Source: Aeromonas enteropelogenes (GTDB taxonomy: Bacteria; Pseudomonadota; Gammaproteobacteria; Enterobacterales; Aeromonadaceae). From it: 64,000 bases of DNA. A program made the translations under genes and the position numbers. The notes under the pieces are model-generated. The model saw nothing but the letters and a program-made list of their open reading frames with translations. It was not told the DNA's origin and ran no database searches. The stretch lies in contig NZ_CDCG01000002.1 in NCBI RefSeq assembly GCF_000819845.1, positions 45,255-109,254 on the forward strand. The letters run 5' to 3'. Positions 6,492-16,774 of the stretch are shown piece by piece; positions within the stretch are counted from its first letter, which is position 1, and each line of letters begins with the position of its first letter.

Positions 6492-9371
6492 ATGAAACTG
6501 ACGAAACGTGCCGAGCCGGCAACTTCCGCCGACCAATCCAGTGCCGCCACCTCCCGTGGTCAGGGGCTGACTCGCCGCGCCTTTATGGTCAACTCCGGCC
6601 TGGTGGCCGGTGGTGCCGTGGCCGCCGGCTGGCTGGCACCGGCCATGATGCAGCGAGCCGAGGCCAAAACCGTGGCCGCCGACGTACCGGTCGAGGTGAA
6701 ACGCACCATCTGCTCCCACTGCTCGGTGGGCTGCGGCGTTTACGCCGAGGTGCAAAATGGGGTCTGGACCGGTCAGGAGCCAGCTTTCGATCACCCCTTC
6801 AACCTCGGTGGCCACTGCGCCAAGGGGGCAGCCCTGCGCGAGCATGGCCACGGTGAGCGTCGCCTCAAGTACCCGATGAAGCTGGTGGGCGGCAAGTGGC
6901 AGCGCATCAGCTGGGATCAGGCCATCGAAGAGGTGGGCAACGAGGTGCTGCGTCTTCGCCAGGAGTCCGGCCCCGACAGCATCTTCTGGCTCGGCTCCGC
7001 CAAGCACTCCAACGAGCAAGCCTACCTGTTTCGCAAGATGGCTTCCTTGTGGGGCACCAACAACGTGGATCACCAGGCGCGCATCTGCCACTCCACCACG
7101 GTGGCCGGTGTGGCCAACACCTGGGGCTACGGCGCCATGACCAACAGCCTGAACGACATGCACAACAGCAAGTCGATCATGTTTATCGGTTCCAACCCGG
7201 CGGAGGCCCACCCGGTCGCCATGCAGCACATCCTGCTGGCGAAAGAGCGTAACGGCTGCAAGATCCTGGTGGTGGATCCGCGCCGCACCCGCACTGCCGC
7301 CAAGGCTGACATGTACCTCTCCCTGCGCCCGGGTACCGACGTGGCCTTTATCTGGGGCATGTTGTGGCACATCTTCAAGAACGGCTGGGAAGACAAGGAG
7401 TTCATCCGCACCCGTGTCTTTGGCATGGACGAGGTGCAAAAAGAGGTAGCGCGCTGGACCCCGGCGGAAGTGGAGCGGGTGACAGGCCTCAGTGAAAAAG
7501 AGGTCTATGGCGCCGCCAAGCTGCTCTCCGACAACCGTCCGGGCTGCGTGGTCTGGTGCATGGGGGGTACCCAGCACACCACAGGCAACAACAACACCCG
7601 CGCCTACTGCATCCTCGAGCTGGCCCTTGGCAACGTGGGCAAGAGCGGTGCCGGTACCAACATTTTCCGCGGCCACGACAACGTGCAGGGCGCCACCGAC
7701 TTTGGCGTCACCTCCGACTCCCTGCCGGGCTACTACGGCCTGGAAGAGGGGGCCTGGAAGCACTGGGCCCGGGTGTGGGATGTGGACTTCGAGTGGCTCA
7801 AATCCCGTTTTGACAACAAGGCCTACAACGGCAAGCTGCCGATGAACAACAACGGCATTCCGGTCTCCCGCTGGGTGGATGGGGTGCTGGAGAACGCCGA
7901 CCTTATCGAGCAGGGCACCAACATTCGCGCCATGTTCTACTGGGGCCATGCGGTCAACTCCCAGACCCGCGGTCCCGAGATGAAGAAGGCGATGCAAAAG
8001 CTCGACATGATGGTGATCGTCGACCCGTACCCGACTGTGGCGGCGGTGATGAACGATCGCACCGACGGCGTCTACCTGCTGCCGGCCACCACCCAGTTCG
8101 AGACCTATGGTTCCGTCACCGCCACCAACCGTTCCATGCAGTGGCGCGACAAGGTGATCGAGCCCCTGTTCGAGTCCAAGGTCGACCACGAGATCATGTA
8201 TCTGTTGAGCAAGAAGCTGGGCTTTGCCGATGAGCTGTTCAAGCACATCAAGGTGGAGAACAACCAGCCGCTGCTCGAAGACATCACCCGCGAGTACAAC
8301 CGTGGCATGTGGACTGTCGGTTACACCGGCCAGAGCCCGGAGCGCCTCAAAGAGCACCAGCAGAACTGGCACACCTTCCACAAGACCAGCCTCAAGGCCG
8401 AAGGTGGCCCGGTGAATGGTGAGATCTACGGTCTGCCCTGGCCTTGCTGGGGTACCCCGGAGATGAAGCATCCGGGCAGCCACATCCTCTATGACACCAG
8501 CATCCCTGTGTCAGAAGGGGGCGGCGGTTTCCGTGCCCGTTTCGGTCTCGAATATCAGGGTGTCTCCTTGCTTGCAGAAGACTCCTGGCCCAAGGGTAGC
8601 GAGGTGGAGGACGGTTATCCCGAGATCACCGCCGATCTGATGAAGCAGCTCGGCTGGTGGGATGAGCTGACCGAGGCCGAGAAAAAAGAAGCCGAGGGCA
8701 AGAACTGGAAGACCGACCTTTCTGGCGGTATCCAGCGCGTCGCCATCAAGCACGGCTTCGTGCCCTACGGCAACGCCAAGGCGCGCTGCGTGGTGTGGAC
8801 CTTCCCGGATCAGGTGCCCAAGCACCGCGAGCCGCTCTACACCCCGCGCCGGGATCTGCTGGCCGACTACGCCACCTGGCCCGATGCCAAGAGCCTGTGG
8901 CGCCTGCCGACCCAGTACGCCTCGGTGCAGGAAAAAGATGTCAGCAAGGAGTTCCCCATCATCCTCACCTCCGGCCGTCTGGTCGAATACGAGGGGGGCG
9001 GTGACGAGACCCGCTCCAACCCCTGGCTGGCGGAGCTGCAGCAGGAGATGTTCGTCGAGATGAACCCGGCGGATGCCAACGATGTCGGCGTGCGCGACGG
9101 TCAGGATGTCTGGGTCGAGGGGCCGGAAGGTGGCCGCGTCAAGGTGAAAGCCCTGATCACGCCGCGGGTGAAGCCTGGCCTTGCCTTTATGCCGTTCCAC
9201 TTCGGCGGTCACTTCGAGGGCAAGGATCTGAGATCCAAGTATCCGGAAGGGTCAGACCCTTACGTACTGGGCGAGTCGGTCAACATAGTCACCACCTATG
9301 GTTATGACCCGGTTACCCAGATGCAGGAGACCAAGGTCACCCTGTGCCGTTTTCGTAAAGTAGGAGCCTGA
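6492..9371 (+). CDS. fdhA: Formate dehydrogenase, molybdopterin catalytic subunit
   Basis: The 959-residue protein begins with a Tat signal (LTRRAFMVNSG near residues 27-37, hydrophobic run to about 54), so it is exported folded to the periplasm. The N-terminal 4Fe-4S motif is CSHCSVGCGVY with a distal cysteine in GHCAKGA. The active site reads ARICHSTTVAG: a cysteine takes the place that is selenocysteine in E. coli FdnG and FdhF, followed by the conserved His. The C-terminal molybdopterin dinucleotide-binding domain has NPADANDVGVRDGQDVWV. It oxidises formate to CO2 and passes electrons to FdhB. A GGAG ribosome site precedes the ATG at 6492. FdhB follows after 4 bp. Confidence 0.95.
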   Translation: MKLTKRAEPATSADQSSAATSRGQGLTRRAFMVNSGLVAGGAVAAGWLAPAMMQRAEAKTVAADVPVEVKRTICSHCSVGCGVYAEVQNGVWTGQEPAFDHPFNLGGHCAKGAALREHGHGERRLKYPMKLVGGKWQRISWDQAIEEVGNEVLRLRQESGPDSIFWLGSAKHSNEQAYLFRKMASLWGTNNVDHQARICHSTTVAGVANTWGYGAMTNSLNDMHNSKSIMFIGSNPAEAHPVAMQHILLAKERNGCKILVVDPRRTRTAAKADMYLSLRPGTDVAFIWGMLWHIFKNGWEDKEFIRTRVFGMDEVQKEVARWTPAEVERVTGLSEKEVYGAAKLLSDNRPGCVVWCMGGTQHTTGNNNTRAYCILELALGNVGKSGAGTNIFRGHDNVQGATDFGVTSDSLPGYYGLEEGAWKHWARVWDVDFEWLKSRFDNKAYNGKLPMNNNGIPVSRWVDGVLENADLIEQGTNIRAMFYWGHAVNSQTRGPEMKKAMQKLDMMVIVDPYPTVAAVMNDRTDGVYLLPATTQFETYGSVTATNRSMQWRDKVIEPLFESKVDHEIMYLLSKKLGFADELFKHIKVENNQPLLEDITREYNRGMWTVGYTGQSPERLKEHQQNWHTFHKTSLKAEGGPVNGEIYGLPWPCWGTPEMKHPGSHILYDTSIPVSEGGGGFRARFGLEYQGVSLLAEDSWPKGSEVEDGYPEITADLMKQLGWWDELTEAEKKEAEGKNWKTDLSGGIQRVAIKHGFVPYGNAKARCVVWTFPDQVPKHREPLYTPRRDLLADYATWPDAKSLWRLPTQYASVQEKDVSKEFPIILTSGRLVEYEGGGDETRSNPWLAELQQEMFVEMNPADANDVGVRDGQDVWVEGPEGGRVKVKALITPRVKPGLAFMPFHFGGHFEGKDLRSKYPEGSDPYVLGESVNIVTTYGYDPVTQMQETKVTLCRFRKVGA

Positions 9372-9375
9372 TCCC

Positions 9376-10035
9376 ATGGCCAGAATGAAATTCATGTGTG
9401 ACACCAAGCGCTGCATCGAGTGCAACGGCTGTGTGACGGCGTGCAAGAACGAGAACGACGATGCCCTCGAGTGGGGCATCCAGCGTCGCCGGGTAGTGAC
9501 TCTCAACGATGGCCTGCCGGGGGAAACCTCCATCTCGGTGGCCTGCATGCACTGCACCGACGCCCCCTGCATGGCGGTCTGTCCGGCGGACTGCTTCTAC
9601 CACACCGACGACGGCATAGTGCTGCACAACAAGGATCTCTGTATCGGCTGCGGCTATTGCCTGTTCGCCTGTCCGTTCGGGGCGCCCCAGTTCCCGAAGA
9701 CTGCCGCCTTTGGCGATCGCGGCAAGATGGACAAGTGCACCTTCTGCGCCGGTGGCCCGGAGGAGGATCACAGCGAGGCGGAGCGCCAGAAGTACGGTGC
9801 CAACCGCATCGCAGAGGGCAAGCTGCCCATGTGTGCCGAGCTCTGCTCCACCAAGGCGCTGCTGGCCGGTGACGCCCAGGTCATCTCCGACATCTTCCGC
9901 GAGCGGGTCGCCTATCGCGGCGCACCTCACGCGGCCTGGGGCGGGGATGAGCAGGATCTGTTCCACGACGCCAGCAAACCCCGCGATGGCAGAGGCAAGG
10001 GGCTCAAGCTTGGCAAGCAGGAGGGCGGCCAATGA
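9376..10035 (+). CDS. fdhB: Formate dehydrogenase iron-sulfur subunit
   Basis: The 219-residue protein has four ferredoxin-type cysteine motifs in order: CIECNGCVTACKNE, CMHCTDAPCMAVCP, CIGCGYCLFACPFG, and a split motif CTFC...CAELCSTKAL. This is the usual four-cluster electron wire of the DmsB/FdhB family. It has no signal peptide and is presumably exported as a complex with Tat-bearing FdhA. It links the molybdenum site to the cytochrome b subunit. The stop overlaps the fdhC ATG (ATGA, 10032-10035), indicating translational coupling. It is shorter than E. coli FdnH and lacks the C-terminal membrane helix. Confidence 0.95.
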   Translation: MARMKFMCDTKRCIECNGCVTACKNENDDALEWGIQRRRVVTLNDGLPGETSISVACMHCTDAPCMAVCPADCFYHTDDGIVLHNKDLCIGCGYCLFACPFGAPQFPKTAAFGDRGKMDKCTFCAGGPEEDHSEAERQKYGANRIAEGKLPMCAELCSTKALLAGDAQVISDIFRERVAYRGAPHAAWGGDEQDLFHDASKPRDGRGKGLKLGKQEGGQ

Positions 10036-11003
10036 GACACTGGCTGACAGCGCTGCTGACAGCCTTGCTGCTGTTCAGCGCGCCTGGCTTCGCCGATGCC
10101 CAGAAGGAGACGATCGGCTTTGCCGGCGCCGACTACTGGCGCGCGGTGAAGGACGGGCAGGAGGGAACCACCACCTCCCGCTCGCCGGAGCACGGGGTAC
10201 TCATCTCGGTGCCGGGTCAGCTCTGGTTCGAGGTAAAGACCAAGTGGGTATCGCCGCTGGGTGCCATCGCCATTTTCGGGTCGCTCGCCATGTGCGGCCT
10301 GATGTACTGGGTGGTGGGGCCGACCAAGCTCTCCAAGCCCAGAACCGGGCGCAAGCTCAAACGCTGGAGCAGGATGGACAGGGCCCTGCACTGGACCACG
10401 GCTGCCATGTTCCTGACTCTCTCGGGGTCGGGGCTGGCGATCATCTACGGCAAGTACTTCATCAAGCCGGTGGTGAGCATGGGGGTGTGGGAGAACTGGA
10501 TCTGGTTCGCCAAGGTGTTCCACAACTACGTGGGCCCGCTCTTCTTCCTCTGCCTGCTCGGGGTGCTCATCAAGTGGTTCCGCCACAACATCGTCAATAT
10601 GGTGGATGTGCAGTGGTTCCTGAAATTTGGCGGCATGCTGGGCAAGCACAAGGGGAGTCACCCCTCGGCGGGCTTCTCCAACGGCGGCGAGAAGGCGATC
10701 TTCTGGCTGCTGATCTGGTTTGGCGGCATAGTCGTGGCGACCGGGCTGTTTCTGGACTTCCCCATCTTCGGCCAACTGCGCCGCCAGATGGAGTGGGCCA
10801 GCTTCATCCACATCGTCGGGGCCCTGATCCTCATCTGCGGCTTCATCTTCCATATCTATATGGGCCTGTTCCAGCTGGAAGGGGCGCTGGAGGGGATGGT
10901 GACTGGCGAGGTGGACGAGACCTGGGCCAGGGAGCACCACGATCTCTGGTATGAAGAGGTCAAACACAAGCTGGATGAGCCCAAAGAGGGCAAATCCAGT
11001 TAA
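10032..11003 (+). CDS. fdhC: Formate dehydrogenase gamma subunit (cytochrome b)
   Basis: The 323-residue membrane protein begins with a signal-like helix (TALLTALLLFSAPGFADA). A periplasmic segment of about 55 residues follows, then the cytochrome b core with helices around residues 75-95, 120-140, 165-185, 220-240 and 255-275. Candidate haem ligands include His in RALHWTTAA, VFHNYVGP and FIHIVGA. This is the FdnI/Fdh gamma type that anchors FdhAB and reduces quinone. The extra signal-bearing N-terminal region is typical of the fdhABC class found in Shewanella and Campylobacter. It is the last gene of the operon; a clear terminator follows. Confidence 0.93.
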   Translation: MRHWLTALLTALLLFSAPGFADAQKETIGFAGADYWRAVKDGQEGTTTSRSPEHGVLISVPGQLWFEVKTKWVSPLGAIAIFGSLAMCGLMYWVVGPTKLSKPRTGRKLKRWSRMDRALHWTTAAMFLTLSGSGLAIIYGKYFIKPVVSMGVWENWIWFAKVFHNYVGPLFFLCLLGVLIKWFRHNIVNMVDVQWFLKFGGMLGKHKGSHPSAGFSNGGEKAIFWLLIWFGGIVVATGLFLDFPIFGQLRRQMEWASFIHIVGALILICGFIFHIYMGLFQLEGALEGMVTGEVDETWAREHHDLWYEEVKHKLDEPKEGKSS

Positions 11004-11020
11004 ACAGACGTTGTTTAAAC

Positions 11021-11046
11021 AGGGGCGCTGCGGCGCCCCTTCTTTT
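11021..11046 (+). terminator. Rho-independent terminator of the fdh operon
   Basis: AGGGGCGC pairs perfectly with GCGCCCCT (11021-11028 with 11033-11040) around a 4-base loop and is followed by TCTTTT. It lies 18 bp after fdhC. The following 11047-11246 holds no gene; it must contain the maeA promoter. Confidence 0.9.
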
Positions 11047-11246
11047 GCTCTCCATCCGGGGAACAAGGCCATGTCGGTCTGCTGGTTGGATAGTTCGGCA
11101 CAACTTTCTCGCCCTGACCCCTGGCAGGAGGGCAGGGGTATGCCCAAGCTCACAAAATCGAATTGATAAACGTCATATGATTGATTTCATTATGTGTCTC
11201 GCTCTCCTGCCGAACGGCAACTTCATGTAAATCAACGAGAATGACT

Positions 11247-12962
11247 ATGGCTACCGGACAATATCTGCTGTGGAAAGATGCACAGGGACAAGATTTTCGC
11301 CCCGTTGCACTGACAGGCACCGATCTGCTCAACGATCGCAATCTCAACAAGGGCACCGCCTTTACCGAACAGGAGCGGGCCGACTTCGAGCTCGACGGCT
11401 TGCTGCCACCCCAGGTACAAACGTTTGAAGCCCAGCTGGAGCGGGTCTATCAGGGCTTTCTGAGCGCCTGCAACGATATCGAGAAATACCAGAACCTGCG
11501 GGCATTGCAGGATCGCAACGAGACCCTTTTCTATGCCCTGCTGTCGCGCCATGTGGAGGAGATGACCCCCTACATCTATACCCCGACCGTGGGCAAGGCG
11601 TGCCAGGAGTTCAGCCACCGCTTCCAGAAGCCGCGCGGCCTCTACATCACCCCGAAAAACGTCGAGGACATGGGCTCCCTGGCCCGCCATCTCGATGCCA
11701 AATCCGTGCGCATTATCGTAGTGACCGACAGCCAGGGGATCCTGGGGATCGGCGATCAGGGGGTGGGCGGCATGGGCATTCCCATCGGCAAGCTCTCCCT
11801 CTACACCCTGGGCGCCGGGATCCATCCCGCCTGCTGCCTGCCCATCGCGCTGGATGTGGGCACCGACAACCAGGCGCTGCTTGATGACCCCATGTATCTG
11901 GGTCAGCCCCACAAGCGCATTCGCGGCAAGGAGTATGACGACTTCATCGACAAGTTCGTAGCCGGGGTCAAGCGCCACTTCCCCAATGCCGTACTGCAAT
12001 GGGAAGACTTCAGCAAGTCCAACGCCTTCAACAATCTTTCCCGTTATCAGCAGTCGCTGCCTTCCTTCAATGACGATATCCAGGGCACGGGGGCCGTGGT
12101 GCTGGCGGGTATCATAGGGGCGGTCAAGGCCAAGGGCGAAAGCCTGGGTCAGCAGAACTATCTGGTCTATGGCGCCGGTGCCGGCGGGGTCGGGGTGGCG
12201 GATCAGATCTGCGCCGGCCTCATCCGCGAGGGCATGGATCCCCAGGCGGCGCGGGATCGCATCTATATCCTGGATACCCAGGGGCTGGTGTGTGACAACC
12301 GCGAGGGGCTTGACGAGTACAAGCGCCGCTATGCCAAGCCGGGCCTGTTGCTGTCGGGCTGGGACACCGAAGTCCCCGGCAAGGCCAACCTGACTGATGT
12401 GCTGCGCCATGTGCCCATCACTGTGTTGCTGGGCACCAGCGGCGCCGGTGGTGCCTTCAAGGAGCAGCATATCCAGCTGATGCTGACCCATTGCGAACGC
12501 CCAATGGTGTTCCCGCTCTCCAATCCGACCGCCAACTGCGAGGCGCTGCCGGAGGACATCTATCGCTGGAGCAAGGGCAAGGCCATCGTCGCCACCGGCA
12601 GCCCGTTCAAGGATGTGCACTACGAGGGGCAGGATTACCGGGTGGGGCAGGGCAACAACGTCTTCATCTTCCCGGGAGTGGGGCTGGCGGCTATCGTCAG
12701 CCAGATCCGCGAGATAAGCCCCGACATCTTCACCACAGCCGCCTTTGCGCTGGCCGAATGTGTGAGCGAGGTAGATCTGGCGCAAGGGGCGGTTTATCCG
12801 CGCATTCGCGAGCTGCGCAGCATCTCGGTGCACGTGGCGACCGCCGTGCTGAAAGACATAGTGCGCAAGGATCCCGGCCATCCGCTGATCGGTCAGGATC
12901 TGCAGCAGCATATCCTGAGCCACATGTGGGAGCCGGTCTACCTGCCCTATCGCCGGGTGTGA
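11247..12962 (+). CDS. maeA: NAD-dependent malic enzyme
   Basis: The 571-residue protein carries the malic enzyme signatures YIYTPTVGKACQEFS, SQGILGIGDQGVGGMGIPIG (NAD/metal region) and FNDDIQGTGAV. It decarboxylates malate to pyruvate with NAD+, in the cytoplasm. The length and the opening LNKGTAFTEQERADFELDGL match the E. coli MaeA/SfcA type. ATG at 11247 is chosen over the ATG at 11241 because the ACGAG ribosome-like sequence ends 7 bases before it and only 1 base before the other. It is monocistronic, bounded by terminators on both sides. Confidence 0.95.
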   Translation: MATGQYLLWKDAQGQDFRPVALTGTDLLNDRNLNKGTAFTEQERADFELDGLLPPQVQTFEAQLERVYQGFLSACNDIEKYQNLRALQDRNETLFYALLSRHVEEMTPYIYTPTVGKACQEFSHRFQKPRGLYITPKNVEDMGSLARHLDAKSVRIIVVTDSQGILGIGDQGVGGMGIPIGKLSLYTLGAGIHPACCLPIALDVGTDNQALLDDPMYLGQPHKRIRGKEYDDFIDKFVAGVKRHFPNAVLQWEDFSKSNAFNNLSRYQQSLPSFNDDIQGTGAVVLAGIIGAVKAKGESLGQQNYLVYGAGAGGVGVADQICAGLIREGMDPQAARDRIYILDTQGLVCDNREGLDEYKRRYAKPGLLLSGWDTEVPGKANLTDVLRHVPITVLLGTSGAGGAFKEQHIQLMLTHCERPMVFPLSNPTANCEALPEDIYRWSKGKAIVATGSPFKDVHYEGQDYRVGQGNNVFIFPGVGLAAIVSQIREISPDIFTTAAFALAECVSEVDLAQGAVYPRIRELRSISVHVATAVLKDIVRKDPGHPLIGQDLQQHILSHMWEPVYLPYRRV

Positions 12963-12981
12963 TCCGGGCAAGCTTGAAATG

Positions 12982-13015
12982 AAAGGGGGTGGCCATGGCC
13001 ACCCCCTTTGTTTTG
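12982..13015. terminator. Terminator between maeA and the lipoprotein gene
   Basis: A perfect palindrome, AAAGGGGGTGGCC - AT - GGCCACCCCCTTT (12982-13009), is followed by GTTTTG on the plus strand and by a short T run on the minus strand. It can serve both maeA and the converging lipoprotein/Hint operon. Confidence 0.9.
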
Positions 13016-13039
13016 ATACCCAGGCTGTCACCGGCGCGG

Positions 13040-13377
13040 TCAGCTGCGCAGTGGCAGCCAGCGCCCTGCCTTGCTGCGACAAGCGGTGTCCTGCCACTGC
13101 TGGCTGGCTTGGCCTATGTAGAGTTGCTCGCGGTAGTCGCGGCACCAGAGGCCATTGGGATGGCGAAAGGTGCGCAGCGGCGTGACGCTGCCCGAGTGGC
13201 GGTTGGTGGGGTTGAACCAGGTGAGACTCTGGCCCTTGGGGCGGGTTTGCAGAGCCTCACCCAGCGCCTGGTTGGCCAGCACCACGTCCTGCTTGTCCAT
13301 CTGGTGGTAGAGCGGGGCCGACTGCTGGGCGGTACAGCCGAACAGCCACAAGGAGAGGCAGATCAGCAGATAACGGC

Positions 13378-13381
<4 letters not shown>
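13040..13381 (-). CDS. Small lipoprotein with surface-antigen-like C-terminal domain
   Basis: The 113-residue protein has a lipoprotein signal with lipobox LFGC (Cys16). The C-terminal half has the pattern WFNPTNRHSGSVTPLRTF and NGLWCRDYREQL. This resembles the domain shared by the rickettsial 17-kDa antigen and related outer-membrane lipoproteins (W..P..G..G.V.P..T....G..CR.Y). Two cysteines (CRDY and TACRS) could form a disulfide. The ATG overlaps the stop of the upstream Hint-domain gene (ATGA at 13378-13381), so the two are almost certainly translated together. The function is unknown; a cell-envelope location is likely. Confidence 0.7.
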
Positions 13382-14517
<1,136 letters not shown>

Positions 14518-14617
14518 GGGGGACTCCTTGTCCGGCTGGGTTCACGTCATCAAGTATAGGGCGGGCTGATGGAGGGGTAGGGGAGCCATTGACAAACAAA
14601 ACAGCATGGAAAAACGA

Positions 14618-14646
14618 TTGGCGCCGGCCATAAAAGTGCGTAAAAT
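14618..14646 (+). promoter_or_regulatory. Candidate sigma-70 promoter for uraA
   Basis: TTGGCG (14618-14623), 17 bases and TAAAAT (14641-14646) form a reasonable -35/-10 pair. It would give a leader of about 170 nt before uraA. The 305-bp gap between the divergent Hint gene and uraA holds no other gene. Confidence 0.35.
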
Positions 14647-14766
14647 CGCTTCCTCGATGCTTGTAGCAACGAATCCCGCCTAAAAAGCCAGTTTCATGCC
14701 CTCCCCAAGCAGTAAGAGGTAACAAATGACGCCAGCCGGCTCGTTCAGTGCCTTGAAAAAGTCTTG

Positions 14767-14805
14767 TGATAACTGAAAAGTGTCAAATATCCCTGTCAGT
14801 TATCA
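14767..14805 (+). promoter_or_regulatory. Leader hairpin immediately upstream of uraA
   Basis: A perfect 10-bp inverted repeat, TGATAACTGA (14767-14776) and TCAGTTATCA (14796-14805), has a 19-base loop and is followed by AAAAAATTAAGGA, which includes the uraA ribosome site. It could be an mRNA fold controlling translation or an operator. No T run follows, so it is not a simple terminator. Confidence 0.45.
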
Positions 14806-14822
14806 AAAAATTAAGGACATCC

Positions 14823-16061
14823 ATGTTTTCCTTAGTCAAGCAAAGCGTCGCCGGGCTGCAAATCCTGTTTGTCGCCTTCGGTGCCATGGTTCTGGTGCCC
14901 CTGCTCACCGGACTTAACCCCGCCATGGCCCTGCTTGGCGCCGGTGTGGGAACCCTGCTGTTCCAGCTCTGCACCCGCCGTCAGGTTCCGATCTTCCTCG
15001 GTTCCAGTTTCGCCTTTATCGCTCCCATCATCTATGCCACCCAGACCTGGGGTCTGCCATCCACCATGTTCGGCCTGTTTGCCGCCGGTTTCATGTATTT
15101 CATCCTGGCTGCCATCATCCGGGCTCGCGGCATGGGGTTTGTGCACAAATTGTTGCCGCCGGTGGTGATTGGCCCGGTGATCATGGTGATTGGCCTCTCC
15201 GTCGCCCAGGTTGCTTGCAACATGGCGATGGGCCGTGCCGGTGGTGAACAGGTAGTGCCTGCCACCACGGCGCTGACCCTGGCGGGCATCTCGCTGGCGG
15301 TGACCCTGATTGCTGCCGTGTTCTGCAAGGGCTGGATCAAGCTGATCCCCATCCTGTGCGGTGTGATTGCCGGCTATGTCTCTGCCGTGCTGATGGGCCA
15401 GGTGAGCTTCGATGGCATGGCCAATGCCCCCTGGCTGGCGTTGCCCCACTTCGAAACTCCCGAGATCAACTGGGCTGCTGCGCTGTTCATGCTGCCGGTG
15501 GCCATCGCCCCCTGCATCGAACATATCGGTGGCGTGCTGGCCATCGGCGGGGTGACTGGCAAGGATTACACCAAGAATCCGGGTCTGCACCGCACCCTGG
15601 CCGGTGACGGTATCGGGGTCTGCTTCGCCGGCCTTATCGGTGGTCCTCCCGTCACCACCTACGCGGAAGTGACCGGCGCCGTGATGATCACCCGCAACTT
15701 CAACCCGGTCACCATGACCTGGGCCGCCGTGTTCGCCATCATTCTGGCCTTCTTCGGCAAGTTCAACGCCCTGCTCACCTCCATCCCCATGCCGGTGATG
15801 GGCGGTATCATGCTGCTGCTGTTCGGATCCATCGCCGCCATCGGTCTCAAGACCCTGGTGGAGTCCAAGGTGGACCTGGGGTTGTCGCGCAACATCGCCA
15901 TCGTGGCCGTGACCCTGACCGTGGGTGTCGGCGCGCTGGAGATGAAGATCGGTGACTTCGCCCTGGCTGGCGTGGGCCTGGCGTCCGTTGCCGCCATCCT
16001 GCTCAACCTGATCCTGCCCCAGCACTCCGAAGAGGGTGCCATGGAGTCCGCCAAGGATTGA
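14823..16061 (+). CDS. uraA: Uracil:H+ symporter, NCS2 family
   Basis: The 412-residue integral membrane protein has about 14 predicted helices. Matches to the NCS2 uracil permease pattern include VPIFLGSSFAFIAPI (substrate-contacting region), APCIEHIGGVLAIGG, GLIGGPPVTTYAEVTGA and IPMPVMGGIMLLLFGSIAA. It imports uracil with protons. ATG at 14823 follows AAGGA; an upstream in-frame start at 14766 would add residues that overlap the leader hairpin. No pyrimidine gene such as upp adjoins it. It ends with a strong terminator. Confidence 0.92.
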   Translation: MFSLVKQSVAGLQILFVAFGAMVLVPLLTGLNPAMALLGAGVGTLLFQLCTRRQVPIFLGSSFAFIAPIIYATQTWGLPSTMFGLFAAGFMYFILAAIIRARGMGFVHKLLPPVVIGPVIMVIGLSVAQVACNMAMGRAGGEQVVPATTALTLAGISLAVTLIAAVFCKGWIKLIPILCGVIAGYVSAVLMGQVSFDGMANAPWLALPHFETPEINWAAALFMLPVAIAPCIEHIGGVLAIGGVTGKDYTKNPGLHRTLAGDGIGVCFAGLIGGPPVTTYAEVTGAVMITRNFNPVTMTWAAVFAIILAFFGKFNALLTSIPMPVMGGIMLLLFGSIAAIGLKTLVESKVDLGLSRNIAIVAVTLTVGVGALEMKIGDFALAGVGLASVAAILLNLILPQHSEEGAMESAKD

Positions 16062-16084
16062 GTGGCAACTTGATTGTTCGCATT

Positions 16085-16112
16085 GAAGGCCACCCTTGGG
16101 TGGCCTTCTTTA
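16085..16112 (+). terminator. Rho-independent terminator after uraA
   Basis: GAAGGCCACCC pairs with GGGTGGCCTTC (16085-16095 with 16098-16108), followed by TTTATT, 24 bp after the uraA stop. Confidence 0.9.
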
Positions 16113-16177
16113 TTGATGTGCTCCGGGGAATAATCAGGAGCGCCATAAAAGATGAGAGGCAAGAAGGCGTCGGGTAG

Positions 16178-16624
16178 TCAGGCTTGCCGGGAGTTGCCTG
16201 ACCAGGGGGCGACCAGTTTGCACCAGGGGCCGGTTATCTCGCAGTGTCCGGTCTCTTCGGTCGTCTGCCACCCCAGGCGATGGTAAAACGCCACGGCTGC
16301 AGTATTGCGGGTCGCCACCTTGAGACTGGGTTGGCGCCGCGCACTGGCCAGGCCCTGTTCGAGCAGGGCTCGCCCTATCCCCTGGCCGTGCCAGTCTGCG
16401 CTGACATAGAGGTGATGCACAAAGTCATCGGGTTGCCAGATGGCAATGAAGCCACACAGATATCCCCCTCGCTCTGCTACCCAGATGGTTTCTCCCTGGG
16501 TCTGGGTTGCAAAATCGTCTGCTCTGAAGCAGGCTGGATCGACCCAGTGAAAGGTGTCCCGACGGCTCTTGAGAAACAGGTTGGCAAGATGGTGCCTGTC
16601 TTCTGGTGCCATGAGTCGGATCAT
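16178..16624 (-). CDS. GNAT-family N-acetyltransferase
   Basis: Starting at the ATG at 16624 (AGGGAG six bases upstream) the protein has 148 residues and opens MIRLMAPEDRHHLANLF. The acetyl-CoA-binding motif is VSADWHGQGIGRALLEQGL, preceded by the beta-strand VHHLYV; NTAAVAFYHRLGW is the motif B region. It transfers an acetyl group from acetyl-CoA to an unknown amine substrate. It is monocistronic and converges on uraA. An in-frame ATG 12 codons upstream is less likely for lack of a good ribosome site. The substrate cannot be told from sequence. Confidence 0.85.
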   Translation of the reverse strand: MIRLMAPEDRHHLANLFLKSRRDTFHWVDPACFRADDFATQTQGETIWVAERGGYLCGFIAIWQPDDFVHHLYVSADWHGQGIGRALLEQGLASARRQPSLKVATRNTAAVAFYHRLGWQTTEETGHCEITGPWCKLVAPWSGNSRQA

Positions 16625-16774
16625 GATGATCTCCCTGTTGAGGTGGTTGAGCGCTGGCAATACTTTGCAGCACGAGGCAGATAAGAAGGGTGTGATTAAG
16701 CGCTGTCCATTGTCTTTGCCCTGAGGCTATACTGCCGGAGTCCCCTGTATGGATGGCTTGAGGATCGCTGATTT

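Noticed and set aside
6441..8483. Long leftward open frame opposite fdhA
   Set aside because: It mirrors the strong codon bias of fdhA, has no ribosome site or recognisable domain, and similar mirror frames lie opposite other GC-rich genes here (for example 23202-24983, 24919-26868 and 3847-5442).
6492..9371. Selenocysteine codon in formate dehydrogenase
   Set aside because: The active-site position is TGC (Cys) in ARICHSTTV and no in-frame TGA occurs, so no selenocysteine insertion is needed.
14608..14623. PurR-like operator before uraA
   Set aside because: Only the core AAAACGATTG resembles the PurR palindrome; the outer conserved positions do not match on either side.
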